Part shown: one piece after another, positions 35,246 to 44,818 of the stretch
Layout: each line of letters begins with the position of its first letter
Numbering within the stretch: position 1 is the first letter of the stretch
NCBI GenBank assembly: GCA_964503885.1
Contig: CAZDCD010000003.1
Location: 1 to 64,000, forward strand
Direction: 5' to 3'
Source of the DNA: CAZDCD01 sp964503885
GTDB taxonomy: Bacteria > Bacteroidota > Bacteroidia > Bacteroidales > UBA10428
Length of the DNA: 64,000 nucleotides
The notes under the pieces: model-generated
Database searches by the model: none
The model's input: only the letters and a program-made list of their open reading frames with translations
Told to the model about the DNA's origin: nothing
Position numbers and translations under genes: made by a program

Positions 35246-35689
35246 TCAGGATTGATTCTCCTGCCTGATATTGACTTTCCCCCTTCTTATTTTTTTCTCC
35301 GACTGTTGTATCTTTTTACTGAGCCTTTTCTTGACCGATTTTTTCGTGGGTTTTGTCGGAATCCGTTTTTTTGGCTTTTTCAGTGCAGTTGTCAGGTACT
35401 GCATGAATCTTTTTTCGGCGAGTTTCTTATTCATAAGCTGACTGCGGCGTTCCTGGGCATAAACAAAAAGAATGCCATCACTGCTGATACGCCTTTTAAG
35501 CTTTTCTTTCAATACCCTCTTTTCTTCTTCGTTCAAACAGTCAGACTGATCGATATCAAAGCGCAATTCTACTTTAGTTTCCGTTTTATTTACATGCTGT
35601 CCTCCCGGACCACTGCTTCTGGAAGTATGAATGGTATATTCCCGATCGAAAGGCCTGTTTGTTAGTGGTTTATGAAGAATACTGTTCAT
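35246..35689 (-). CDS. arfB: ArfB-type peptidyl-tRNA hydrolase (ribosome rescue)
   Basis: A 147-residue class-I release-factor-like protein with the hydrolytic GGQ motif (residues 29-31 in SSGPGGQHVNKTETK) and a long basic C-terminal tail (about 100-147, rich in Lys and Arg) that in ArfB threads into the empty mRNA channel of stalled ribosomes. No codon-recognition domain is present, as expected. Monocistronic minus-strand gene, convergent with thrH. Confidence 0.92.
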   Translation of the reverse strand: MNSILHKPLTNRPFDREYTIHTSRSSGPGGQHVNKTETKVELRFDIDQSDCLNEEEKRVLKEKLKRRISSDGILFVYAQERRSQLMNKKLAEKRFMQYLTTALKKPKKRIPTKPTKKSVKKRLSKKIQQSEKKIRRGKVNIRQENQS

Positions 35690-35912
35690 AACTCATAGAA
35701 CGTTTCGGTTCTTTCCAGGCGCCGGTAAAGGTAAAATACCATTACAACATACCGATACAATTATACGCAAAGCTATAAACCAATAATCCAGTGCAGACAT
35801 CACAGAGAATTAAGATTGGATTTTATCACTAAAATAATGAAAAAGGATCAGATATGTATTCATTCTGACAAGTGCTGATGAATATACACATGAACATAGC
35901 AAAAAATAAAAG

Positions 35913-35920
35913 TACCTTTG
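35913..35920 (+). promoter_or_regulatory. Candidate -7 box (TACCTTTG)
   Basis: TAnnTTTG match 47 bases before the exonuclease start at 35968. Confidence 0.5.
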
Positions 35921-35967
35921 CACAACAGAAAATATCTGTATTCATAAATTAAGAAATTACATTTGGA

Positions 35968-36576
35968 ATGAACATGAGCAGTGGCCCAAATTACCGGAAC
36001 ACCATTTCCAGGGATGAGATCAATGCCCTGCCACAAGGACAGTTTGGCGGAAGAATCCACCTTATAGATACCATACAACGGCTGAAAATCCTTGAGAACA
36101 GTCTCGACCATAAGACGATATTCGGTTTTGACACCGAAACGAAGCCGAGCTTTAAAAAAGGCAGAACGCATAATGTTGCACTGATACAGCTGGCCACTTC
36201 CAACGATGCATTTCTGATCAGGATAAACAAAACAGGCATTCCCGCATTCCTTGTCGACATTTTTGAGGACGAAAAGATTGCCAAAATCGGACTGGCTCTT
36301 AAAGATGATATCCATTCTCTGCGACGGCTTAAAAAATTTGAACCGGCAGGTTTTATTGATCTGCAGCAATATGTAAAACAATTTTCCATTGAAGATAACG
36401 GATTGAAAAAACTTGCGGCAAATATCCTGGGCATTAAAATTTCAAAACGGCAGCAAACCTCAAACTGGGAAAAAGAAATTCTCGACTCGGAACAACTGGC
36501 TTATGCGGCCACCGATGCATGGGTATGCCATGAGATCTATTTAAAATTGCAGAATCAATATGGAAACCAGGGTTAG
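35968..36576 (+). CDS. DEDDy 3'-5' exonuclease (RNase D-like)
   Basis: A 202-residue single-domain exonuclease. The catalytic acids are Asp55 and Glu57 (GFDTETKP), Asp113 or Asp114 (LKDDIHSL), and Asp183 with Tyr179 (LAYAATDAW), which is the DEDDy pattern. There is no HRDC domain, unlike full RNase D. It would trim RNA or DNA 3' ends in the cytoplasm; the substrate is unknown. Its last 17 bases overlap the start of the broken methyltransferase gene downstream, so the two were probably one transcript. Confidence 0.88.
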   Translation: MNMSSGPNYRNTISRDEINALPQGQFGGRIHLIDTIQRLKILENSLDHKTIFGFDTETKPSFKKGRTHNVALIQLATSNDAFLIRINKTGIPAFLVDIFEDEKIAKIGLALKDDIHSLRRLKKFEPAGFIDLQQYVKQFSIEDNGLKKLAANILGIKISKRQQTSNWEKEILDSEQLAYAATDAWVCHEIYLKLQNQYGNQG

Positions 36577-37746
36577 GATCATCCTGAAAAAAGGTAAGGA
36601 ACAATCTGTAAAGCGGCCGCATCCCTGGATCTTTTCCGGTGGCATTGACAAAACAGAGGACCAGCCTGTTAAAGGTGATGTGGTTGAAGTATAGAGCCAT
36701 TCGGATGATTTTCTGACCCCCGGTCATTTTCATCCTTCCACCATCGCAGTGAGGATATTTTCGTTTGAGAATTGTACAGTTGATTCCGGTTTCTGGGAAA
36801 AAAAAATCATTTCGGCATATACCTTCAGGAAAGATCTCGGGCTGGCCGGTAATCCGCTTACGTTTGTTTACAGGCTTGTTAATGCCGAAGGAGACGGGAT
36901 GCCCGGGGTAATCATGGATCAATACAACGATGTTGTAGTGATTCAATGCCATACTTTGGGGATGCACAAGAACCGGATGCTGTTTACAGAAATTCTGAAA
37001 GGGCTTTACGGAAAAAAATTACTGGCCATTTACGATAAAAGCAAAGGTTCAATTCCTTTCAGGCAGGGTGAAGCGCTGAACGATGAGTACCTGTTCAACT
37101 CTGCACCGCCACAGGTAGTTATCGAAAAAGGACTTAAATTCATGATCAATCATGAAGAAGGACAGAAAACAGGGTTCTTTATTGACCAGCGCGAAAACAG
37201 GGTATTGTTGAAAAAATATGCTGCCGGCAGAAAAGTGCTGAACATGTTTTGTTATACCGGCGGCTTCTCGGTTTATGCTTTAAGCGGAGTAGCCAGGCTG
37301 GTACCTTCGGTCGATTCGTCTGCACCGGCCATTAATGCCACTATAGAAAATATCCTGCTTAATTTTGGAAAAACCACACAACACGAAGCTTTTACCCGGG
37401 ATGCTATCCATTTTTTAAGCCATATGCAAAACAGGTACGACCTGATTATCCTTGATCCTCCAGCATTTGCCAAGCATCAGAATGCACTGGCAAATGCTCT
37501 GAAAGGTTACAAACGCCTGAATCAGATAGTATTGGAAAAAATTGAGCCGGGGGAATCCTGTTTACTTTCTCCTGTTCACAGGTTGTTACCAGGGAGAACT
37601 TTCGGAAGTCGGTATTTGCGGCTGCTGCAAACACCAAACGAAAAGTTACTTTAGTTCATCAATTATCCCAACCCGCTGATCATCCGGCAAGCATTTACCA
37701 TCCCGAGGGAGAGTATCTCAAAGGGCTCGTTCTTCACGTGGAATAA
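36560..37746 (+). pseudogene. Broken class I rRNA methyltransferase (RlmI-like)
   Basis: The gene starts at ATG 36560 (METRVRIILKKGKEQSVKRP, a PUA-like opening). It is interrupted by an in-frame TAG at 36692-36694, where homologues have a tyrosine or similar (GDVVEV-stop-SHSDDFL). The same frame then continues through the methyltransferase core (FNSAPPQVVIEKGLKFMIN..., NMFCYTGGFSVYAL, LDPPAFAKH). A second lesion is a one-base loss in the G-run near 37547-37551 (EPGG-ILFTFSC expected), after which the +1 frame restores the family C-terminus up to TAA at 37744-37746. Two independent lesions suggest decay; sequencing error at the homopolymer alone could not explain the stop codon. Confidence 0.85.
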
Positions 37747-37824
37747 AAGAACGTCTGTTCAGAATAAGAAGTGACCTGTATCATTATGTGTTACAACAAA
37801 CCTTCCTTGTTCCATGCATTCTAC

Positions 37825-37856
37825 CCTAATCACCTAATCACTTAATCATCTAATCA
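37825..37856. repeat. 8-bp tandem repeat, four units (YYTAATCA)
   Basis: Four consecutive units: CCTAATCA, CCTAATCA, CTTAATCA, TCTAATCA. The reverse complement (TGATAAGG, TGATTGAG, TGATTAGG) appears with the same period at 60314-60337. Noncoding, at the downstream end of the broken methyltransferase gene. Confidence 0.75.
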
Positions 37857-37952
37857 CTTACGATGAGACAAATCACCGGTTCACTGTATTATTTCTGGAA
37901 AATATATCGTAATTTTAAATAACCTGCCTGCCCTTTGTCGAAACAATGAAAT

Positions 37953-39875
37953 ATGACAGTTGAAAAACAATCCGGAAATCCATTGATTGATAAAATTCAC
38001 CCTCTCGAATTTCAATTATATAAGCTGGAAAGCCGTTATAAGACACTTTTCGGTGCCATGAAAAGAGGTGTTGTTTACCTGGATAAAAACCTGGTAATTA
38101 CCGAAGTAAATGCTGCAGCAATTAGGGTTATGGGACTCACGCCGGATAATAAATCCGGAATAAGGATCACGGATAAACGATGGAATACTGTTGATTCAAA
38201 AGGTACCAGGCTGAACCGTCAAAATCATCCTGTGGCGGTTTCACTTAATAATTCCGGTGAAATCAAAAACCTTACGGTAGGTATCATGAATCAAACCGAC
38301 CGGAAAATCAGATGGCTGAATATCAATACATTCCTTGAATACCTTCCGCAATCATCAGAACCTTCGGGGGTATTGCTCATTTTTGAAGATCTAACACGGC
38401 AAAAAAAGATCATCGAAGCATTGAAGAATAGCGAGGAAAAGTACCGGGGATTGATAGACAACTCGCTTGTTGGGGTATATCAAACCAGTCTTTCAGGGGA
38501 TATTCTTTATGCCAACAATGCTTTTGCAAAAATGCTGGAATACGATTCGCAGATCGAGCTGATGAAAACCAACTCAAAGATATTGTACAGCAACCCTGAT
38601 GACCGTAAAATAATGCTTGAGGATTTAAGAGCACACAATGGAATTATCGATAACTACGAAGTTAAATTACGCACAAAAAAAGGTAAAGACCTGTTTGCGT
38701 TGATTACCGCATCACTAAGCGACAAGCAGATCTCGGGAATGGTAAACAACATTACGGACAGAAAAAATGCCGAAAATGAAATTCTACGCAGTAAAGAAAA
38801 TCTGACAGCCTTAATTGAGAACAAAGAACTGTCGATCTGGTCGGTTGACCGGGATTTCCGGGTACTTACCATGAATTCCCATTTCCGGAACGAATTCAAT
38901 CAATTCACAGGAAAAGAGATTGAGCCGAACATGAATTTTATGAGAATATTACCCAATAAGTCCAGGAAAATCTGGAAGGAGCGATTTGATAAAGCATTCA
39001 GCGGAGAAAAAATTGTTGTTCAGGAGAAACTTAGTGATCATGGCAACACCAGGTACTGGGAAATATCGTTGAACCCTATCCTCCATAACGGTGAAACTAT
39101 GGGAGCATCGATTTTTTCAGTAGAGATCACCGAAAAGAAAAAAGCAGAAGCTGAGCTCAAAAAAATGATGAGTGAGCTTGAGCGTTCGAACAATGACCTG
39201 GAACAGTTTGCCTATATAGCTTCACACGACCTTCAGGAACCCCTGAGAAAAATCAAAAGCTTTTCCGAACTCCTTGCCAACAGGTACCGGGGAAACCTCG
39301 ATGAAAAGGCAAATCACTATATCGATTATATTACAGGCGGTGCAAAACGCATGCAAAACCTGATCAACGACCTGCTTCAGCTTTCGAGAATAACCACAAG
39401 AGGCAAACCATTTGAACCTACCGATATAAATTCAGTACTTCAAAATGTGCTCGATAATCTTGAAATCTCCATTACAGAATCGGGAGCAATAATTGAGTAT
39501 GGTAAAATGCCGGTTTTGATAGCTGATAATATTCAGTTGACGCAACTCTTTCAAAACCTGGTTAGCAATGCGATAAAATTCAGGAATAAAGATACGATTC
39601 CTGAAATTCATATTGACGTAAAAGAAAAGAAAGAATATTGGCAATTTGAGGTTCGCGACAACGGATTAGGTATCGATATGCAATATGCCGGCAGGATATT
39701 TATCATTTTCCAACGCCTGCATACACGCGATGAATATAGCGGTACAGGTATCGGACTGGCGCTCTGCAAAAAAATTGTGGAACGTCACGGCGGAGAGATC
39801 TGGCTGAAATCAAAACCCGGAGAAGGTTCGAAATTCAGGTTTACTCTCAGAAAAGCTAGAACCATAACACCATGA
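37953..39875 (+). CDS. PAS-domain sensor histidine kinase
   Basis: A 640-residue kinase with three PAS regions (about 25-145, 160-275 and 280-400), no transmembrane segment, so cytosolic sensing, and a HisKA domain with His425 in ASHDLQEPLRKI. The HATPase domain has the N-box QLFQNLVSNAIKFRN, the G1 box RDNGLGID and the G2 box GTGIGLALCKKIVERHGG. The SHDLQEPLRKI form is the phytochrome-like subtype that often works with Rcp1-type receivers, which is the next gene (overlap 4 bases). Signal unknown. Confidence 0.9.
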   Translation: MTVEKQSGNPLIDKIHPLEFQLYKLESRYKTLFGAMKRGVVYLDKNLVITEVNAAAIRVMGLTPDNKSGIRITDKRWNTVDSKGTRLNRQNHPVAVSLNNSGEIKNLTVGIMNQTDRKIRWLNINTFLEYLPQSSEPSGVLLIFEDLTRQKKIIEALKNSEEKYRGLIDNSLVGVYQTSLSGDILYANNAFAKMLEYDSQIELMKTNSKILYSNPDDRKIMLEDLRAHNGIIDNYEVKLRTKKGKDLFALITASLSDKQISGMVNNITDRKNAENEILRSKENLTALIENKELSIWSVDRDFRVLTMNSHFRNEFNQFTGKEIEPNMNFMRILPNKSRKIWKERFDKAFSGEKIVVQEKLSDHGNTRYWEISLNPILHNGETMGASIFSVEITEKKKAEAELKKMMSELERSNNDLEQFAYIASHDLQEPLRKIKSFSELLANRYRGNLDEKANHYIDYITGGAKRMQNLINDLLQLSRITTRGKPFEPTDINSVLQNVLDNLEISITESGAIIEYGKMPVLIADNIQLTQLFQNLVSNAIKFRNKDTIPEIHIDVKEKKEYWQFEVRDNGLGIDMQYAGRIFIIFQRLHTRDEYSGTGIGLALCKKIVERHGGEIWLKSKPGEGSKFRFTLRKARTITP

Positions 39876-40312
39876 ATAAAAAGGAAGGTCCGGTTAAAAT
39901 TTTACTGATTGATGATGACCAGGGTGATATTGAATTTACCCGGGATATTCTTTCAGAATCGAAAATCAACCTCTCGATTACCTCGGTGGAAAGCGGCGAG
40001 GAAGCGCTGCGATACCTGCAGAAACAGGGACCATTCGTAGATTCGGAGACCCCTGATCTTATTCTTCTTGATCTTAACATGCCCAAAATGAATGGCATTG
40101 AAACCTTGCAGGCGATCAAAAGAGAACATAAACTGAAGAAGTTGCCGGTGATTATTTTAACCACATCTGAGGATGATGATGATATCGCCCGGACCTATTT
40201 GCTCGGAGCTTCAAGTTTTATTACAAAACCTGTTGATTGTGAACAGTTTGAACAAGCTATAAAATCGATTCATAACATCTGGTTTACAGTATTTAAATTT
40301 CCATCAACGTAA
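39872..40312 (+). CDS. Rcp1-like single-domain response regulator
   Basis: A 146-residue stand-alone receiver. The acidic pocket is IDDDQGD (13-19), the phospho-acceptor is Asp67 in LLDLNMPKMNG, and the conserved Thr (TTSEDDD) and Lys (FITKPVD) follow. The alpha-helical insertion and length are those of Rcp1, the partner of cyanobacterial phytochrome. It has no output domain. ATGA overlap with the kinase upstream and a 5-base gap to the hybrid downstream imply a phosphorelay operon. Confidence 0.92.
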   Translation: MNKKEGPVKILLIDDDQGDIEFTRDILSESKINLSITSVESGEEALRYLQKQGPFVDSETPDLILLDLNMPKMNGIETLQAIKREHKLKKLPVIILTTSEDDDDIARTYLLGASSFITKPVDCEQFEQAIKSIHNIWFTVFKFPST

Positions 40313-40317
40313 TTCAT

Positions 40318-41418
40318 ATGCAGGAAAAAATACGATTGTTGTTGATCGAAGATGACTCCGAAGATGCGGTTATCTATACCGAGATGCTTCGTTCTTCCGG
40401 TTCACGCCAATTTAAAGTAACCCATGCAAGAAGGATAAAAGAGGCAGTAGGTCTTTTGGCGGAAAGACCATTCGATCTTGTACTCGTTGATTTGGGACTG
40501 CCAGACAGCCAGGGAATTGAATCATTTAATCTGGTGTATGAAGTCGCACCGCAATTACCCGTTATCGTCCTCACAGGTCTGTCTGATGAAGAACTGGGTA
40601 ATATGGCAGTTCAATCAGGCGCACAGGATTACCTGGTTAAAAACGAAGTTGACGCCACCTTATTGAAACGTTCTGTGTTCTATGCCATTGAACGCAAGCA
40701 GAGCACTGAGGAATTGAGAAAATCAGAATCGAAATTCCGTGACCTCTCGCAGGAGTTGGCGGAAGCAAATAACCTGAAAGACCTGCTTCTTGATGTGATA
40801 TCTCACGATCTCAGAAATAATGCAGGAGTTATTTACGGGTTTGCCGATCTGCTTTATCGTCAGGACCACAACAATGAACTATGCACCAATATCCTCAAGT
40901 CTTCACAGGCATTGCTTAAGGTTATTGAAAACGCTTCAACCCTTGCCAAACTTAGTCATGGAGAGAATATTGATATGGTTCAGGTGGATGCTGATCAGAT
41001 CATCCGTGACATCATCAGTGAATTTTCACCATCAAACACCGAAACGTTCAAAATAAAATATTCTTCAAAAGGGCCCATGGAAATCAAAGCAAATCCGATA
41101 ATTGCAGAGATCTTCAGAAACTACCTTAGCAACGCTGTAAAATATGGCCATGAAGGTAAACTGATCATTGTAGATGCGTTTATACACAATAGGAAACTGG
41201 TTGTTAAAGTTTCTGATCTTGGAGATACCATTCCCGAAGTAAAACGTGAAGTAATTTTCGAACGACTGGTAAGGTTGTCTGATAAATCCGGCCAGGGTTC
41301 GGGATTGGGACTTGCCATCGTGAAAAGAATTACCGATGCCCATAGAGGCAGAGCATGGGTGGAACCCAATGACCCACGGGGAAATGTTTTTTGTGTTCAG
41401 CTTCCTGTAAACAGGTAA
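40318..41418 (+). CDS. Hybrid protein: receiver domain fused to histidine kinase
   Basis: A 366-residue protein with an N-terminal receiver (IEDDSED, Asp58 in VDLGLPDSQG, Lys in YLVKNE) followed by a coiled coil, HisKA with His163 in ISHDLRNNAG, and a HATPase domain (FRNYLSNAVKYG, GQGSGLGLAIVKRITDAHRG). The order receiver-then-kinase means it can be driven by an upstream phosphodonor, probably the kinase at 37953 through the Rcp1-like protein. No output domain is in the three-gene set, so the final target lies elsewhere. Confidence 0.9.
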   Translation: MQEKIRLLLIEDDSEDAVIYTEMLRSSGSRQFKVTHARRIKEAVGLLAERPFDLVLVDLGLPDSQGIESFNLVYEVAPQLPVIVLTGLSDEELGNMAVQSGAQDYLVKNEVDATLLKRSVFYAIERKQSTEELRKSESKFRDLSQELAEANNLKDLLLDVISHDLRNNAGVIYGFADLLYRQDHNNELCTNILKSSQALLKVIENASTLAKLSHGENIDMVQVDADQIIRDIISEFSPSNTETFKIKYSSKGPMEIKANPIIAEIFRNYLSNAVKYGHEGKLIIVDAFIHNRKLVVKVSDLGDTIPEVKREVIFERLVRLSDKSGQGSGLGLAIVKRITDAHRGRAWVEPNDPRGNVFCVQLPVNR

Positions 41419-41575
41419 TAGCGGTAATTAAGAGGTTAAAAATCAATCATTACGGTATTTAATCCACAGTTGATTTTTCGTCATGGCAGAATCCCATGTC
41501 CGATTGCGGAGTGCATTTCAGGGTAAAATCTGGCAATTTTTGCTTACTTTTCCATAAAATTGTTCGCCGATAGTT

Positions 41576-42523
41576 ATGATCAGGTATTTGTATCATAAGC
41601 AAATCGATAAAAGCAGGTGGAATGGTTGTATTGAGCGAGCAGCCAACCGGTTGATCTATGCCTGCTCTTGGTATCTCGATATTGTTTCACCGGAATGGGA
41701 TGCTCTTGTAGAGAATGATTATGAGGTAGTTATGCCCCTGGCATGGCGAAAGAAAATGGGCATTAAGTATATATTTCAACCCCTTTATACACAGCAGCTG
41801 GGTATATTTTCTGCCTCGCCGGTTCCGGAGGAACTAACGAAACAGTTTCTTGGCAAGGTACCGGCCGACTTCAGGATTATTGACCTGAACCTGAATTTCG
41901 GCCAGGATATAGGATCGCTGGATATTAAAGGTTATACAACACGCAGGAATACAAATTTTATTCTTGAACTGAAAAATAGCTACCAGGAAAAATACGACCA
42001 CTTTTCAGACAGCAATAAAAAAAATATCCGCAGGGCCGAAAGAAATAATTTTACCTTTAGTCAGGATATCCGTTTCCATGATTTTTCAGCTTTTATGGAA
42101 CATACGCTTGCAGGCAGGATAGGGGAAGTCAGCACTAATGATTTCAGGCTGATCGAGCCCCTGCTGAATACACTGAAAAACCATACGGAAATTAAAACGT
42201 ATGGAATGTATTCAACTGCAAATGAACTGCTTGCTGCAGCATGTTTTGTTTTTTACGGGAACCGGATCAACTTTTACTCCTCGTCATCTGATTCGGGTAA
42301 AAAAAATAAAGCCATGTTCTACCTGTTAAACAGTTTTATCAGGGATCATTCGGGACAAAACATGATCCTGGATTTTTCGGGTTCCAATATTTCAAGCATT
42401 GCCTATTTCTTTAAGGGATTCGGATCAGCAGATCAGCCTTATTACTCGGTAAGTAAATCGGCATTGCCGTGGTACCTGAAAACCACAAAAGCCATTATTG
42501 ATAAAATCAGAAAACTGAATTAA
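41576..42523 (+). CDS. FemAB/GNAT-like acyltransferase
   Basis: A 315-residue protein of the FemAB/BioF2-like double-GNAT fold. Core strands include FILELKNSYQEKYDHFSDSNKKNIRRAE (about 126-153) and MILDFSGSNISSIAYFFKGFGS (about 263-284), the last being the characteristic C-terminal FKxxFG element. It is likely to add an amino acid or acyl group to a cell-surface polymer. Its stop overlaps the next start by one base (TAATG), so it is coupled to the deacetylase. Confidence 0.75.
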   Translation: MIRYLYHKQIDKSRWNGCIERAANRLIYACSWYLDIVSPEWDALVENDYEVVMPLAWRKKMGIKYIFQPLYTQQLGIFSASPVPEELTKQFLGKVPADFRIIDLNLNFGQDIGSLDIKGYTTRRNTNFILELKNSYQEKYDHFSDSNKKNIRRAERNNFTFSQDIRFHDFSAFMEHTLAGRIGEVSTNDFRLIEPLLNTLKNHTEIKTYGMYSTANELLAAACFVFYGNRINFYSSSSDSGKKNKAMFYLLNSFIRDHSGQNMILDFSGSNISSIAYFFKGFGSADQPYYSVSKSALPWYLKTTKAIIDKIRKLN

Positions 42524-43554
42524 TGGCCAGATACAGAAACCTTATAAATTCCGTAACAGATCTTGCCGGATCGGTTATGCCCATTAAAATGCTGGTAAAG
42601 ATAAGCGGCAGGAAACTGCTGGTCCCGTTATATCATGCTGTAAGCAATGAAAAACCGGTACATACCCGGCATATTTACAAAACAAAGGATATAAAACAAT
42701 TCATCAGTGACCTCGAATACCTGACCAAATATTATAAGCCGGTTGATCTGGCACAACTCATTTTGATGCATAACTACGGTCAAAAAATAACAACCCCCTG
42801 TTTTCACCTCACATTTGATGACGGATTGAGTGAGTTTTACCATACTGTGGCACCTGTTCTTTTATCAAAGGGAATTCCTGCAACATGTTTTCTGAACCCG
42901 GCATTTATCAATAATACCACAATTTTTTACCGGCATAAAGCAGGGTTGATCATCGACTCCCTGAGACAGAGAAAAGACGATCCAAAATTCTGGAAGGCCT
43001 ATCATAAATGGATAGAAGAAAAAGGATTGAGAAACAGGCATTATCAGAAGATCATAGCAGATATTGGTTTTGATTCAAGAGTGTTGCTGGATGAACTGCT
43101 GAATATGGCCGGTGTTTCCGTGGATGACTATCTTCGCGACCATTCTCCCTATCTTTCTGAAAATCAGGTATCCGAACTGATCAACAAGGGATTTACGTTT
43201 GGAGGGCATAGCATCGATCACCCTGATTTCAGGTATATTCCTGAGGAGGAACAGGTATTCCAGGCGAGGGAAAGTGTGCGCCAGATCCGGGAAAAGTTCG
43301 GACTGAACTATGGCGTGTTCTCATTTCCTTTCACTGATCATGGGATTTCCGCCCGTTTCTTCGAAAAAGTGCATGATCAGGCAGGTATCGATCTGGTTTT
43401 CGGGTGTTCCGGGTTAAAAAAGGACCCACAGGGACACACCGTTCAGCGGATACCAATGGAAGAATACAACCCCAACGGGAAACAGCGGATTAAAAGTGAA
43501 TATTTGTATTATATCATTAAGGCTCCATTGGGAAAAAATAGTATACAACGGTAA
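42523..43554 (+). CDS. Polysaccharide deacetylase family protein
   Basis: A 343-residue NodB-fold enzyme. The catalytic TFDDG motif (97-101, in HLTFDDGLSEFYHTV) and the metal-binding HSxxHP motif (GGHSIDHPDF, about 216-225) are present. The N-terminal part includes a hydrophobic stretch that could be an uncleaved anchor. It would remove N-acetyl groups from a surface glycan. The overlap with the FemAB-like gene and 4-base gap to the GNAT gene imply coordinated modification of one polymer. Confidence 0.88.
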   Translation: MARYRNLINSVTDLAGSVMPIKMLVKISGRKLLVPLYHAVSNEKPVHTRHIYKTKDIKQFISDLEYLTKYYKPVDLAQLILMHNYGQKITTPCFHLTFDDGLSEFYHTVAPVLLSKGIPATCFLNPAFINNTTIFYRHKAGLIIDSLRQRKDDPKFWKAYHKWIEEKGLRNRHYQKIIADIGFDSRVLLDELLNMAGVSVDDYLRDHSPYLSENQVSELINKGFTFGGHSIDHPDFRYIPEEEQVFQARESVRQIREKFGLNYGVFSFPFTDHGISARFFEKVHDQAGIDLVFGCSGLKKDPQGHTVQRIPMEEYNPNGKQRIKSEYLYYIIKAPLGKNSIQR

Positions 43555-43558
43555 TCAC

Positions 43559-44671
43559 ATGATTGATATCAAAGAAATTACGATCTCGGGGATTAACGCA
43601 TTTCTTGAATCCGAAGAATTCAATACAATGCCGGCCATTCCCATCAGCCGTCACAGGGCATTGTCACATGCCCTTAATCCGCACGCTCTTCCAGAAGATA
43701 TAATCCTTCTTCTTGCATATGAAAATGAAGTGCTGGTCGGGTATCTGGGCGCTATGCCTGATGAACTGAATTACCGCGACAAAAAGATGCGTGTTGCATG
43801 GCTGAGTTGTATGTGGGTAGATTCCCAACAGCGCGGAAAGGGAATTGCCCCGATGCTGCTGACCCGGGCCCACCGGGTATGGCAAGGCCGTTTACTGATC
43901 ACTAATTTTATTCCGGTTGCAAAGAGGGCATACGACAAAACAGGATTATTCACCGAATTTAAGATTCTGAAAGGAGTCAGGGGTTATCTGAGGTTCAACC
44001 TGACCGAAATACTCATTTCCAAAAAACCTTCATTGAAAAGAGTACGTATGCTGCTGAATATCGTTGACCATATATTAAATGCATTCAATGAGGTACGACT
44101 GGTTATCGGTTATCGCCGGCTTCTTAAGAATCGTTTCAGTTTCGAATATGTTCGTGATGTGGATGAGGAAACATGGAAATTTATCGGTACCCTGAGCTTT
44201 AAACACCTCACCCCTAAAACAGTAGAAGATTTTCACTGGCTGATGCATTATCCGTGGATCCTGAATACTCCATCCGAAGATTTAAACAGCCGCAGGTATG
44301 AATTTTCTTCAGGGATCAGAAATTTTAACCAGTTATTCATTAAGGTTTATGGTCCGGGACATGCCCTGATTGCCTTTCTGACTTTGACATCCAGAGGTAG
44401 TCATATGAAAACACCATACCTGTATTACAATAAAGAAAATAGCAGCATCATCAGGCAGATTGTTCTCAGTCATGCATTATGGCTGGGAACAAAAACACTG
44501 ACCACATATGATCCGGTGCTTTCGGAGGCGCTGCAGTCCACCCGCAATCCTTTTATTTTAACAAGAAGGATGGGCTTTACATTCCTGATCAGCAAAAGCC
44601 TTAAAGAAGAGCTTGGTGATATTGATGACTACATCTTTCGTGACGGAGATGGTGATGCTGCGTTTGTATGA
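43559..44671 (+). CDS. GNAT family N-acetyltransferase (two-domain)
   Basis: A 370-residue protein starting at ATG 43559; the open frame upstream overlaps the deacetylase and is not needed. An N-terminal GNAT domain (about 30-135) has the acetyl-CoA loop QQRGKGIAPML (90-100). The C-terminal 230 residues form a second domain of unknown type, possibly another degenerate GNAT. It is the third gene of the plus-strand set for surface glycan modification. Confidence 0.8.
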   Translation: MIDIKEITISGINAFLESEEFNTMPAIPISRHRALSHALNPHALPEDIILLLAYENEVLVGYLGAMPDELNYRDKKMRVAWLSCMWVDSQQRGKGIAPMLLTRAHRVWQGRLLITNFIPVAKRAYDKTGLFTEFKILKGVRGYLRFNLTEILISKKPSLKRVRMLLNIVDHILNAFNEVRLVIGYRRLLKNRFSFEYVRDVDEETWKFIGTLSFKHLTPKTVEDFHWLMHYPWILNTPSEDLNSRRYEFSSGIRNFNQLFIKVYGPGHALIAFLTLTSRGSHMKTPYLYYNKENSSIIRQIVLSHALWLGTKTLTTYDPVLSEALQSTRNPFILTRRMGFTFLISKSLKEELGDIDDYIFRDGDGDAAFV

Positions 44672-44698
44672 TATAAAAATTAAGGGCTAGATTTCAGG

Positions 44699-44773
44699 GA
44701 CCTTAAAAAGTGCCATGATTTTATCCATGCAACGACTAATAATGAATCGGTATCCTGCAACTTTTTAAGGGTC
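44699..44773. repeat. Long inverted repeat, MITE-like
   Basis: GACC-TTAAAAAGT (44699-44711) and ACTTTTTAA-GGGTC (44760-44773) pair over 13 bp with one bulged G and about 48 bases between. There is no open frame inside. It stands between the GNAT gene and a decayed type IX cargo gene. No target duplication is evident, so its mobility is only suspected. Confidence 0.45.
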
Positions 44774-44818
44774 TAAAAACTTAAAATAATTTATGCTATC
44801 TTAGATTTATTAAAGCAT

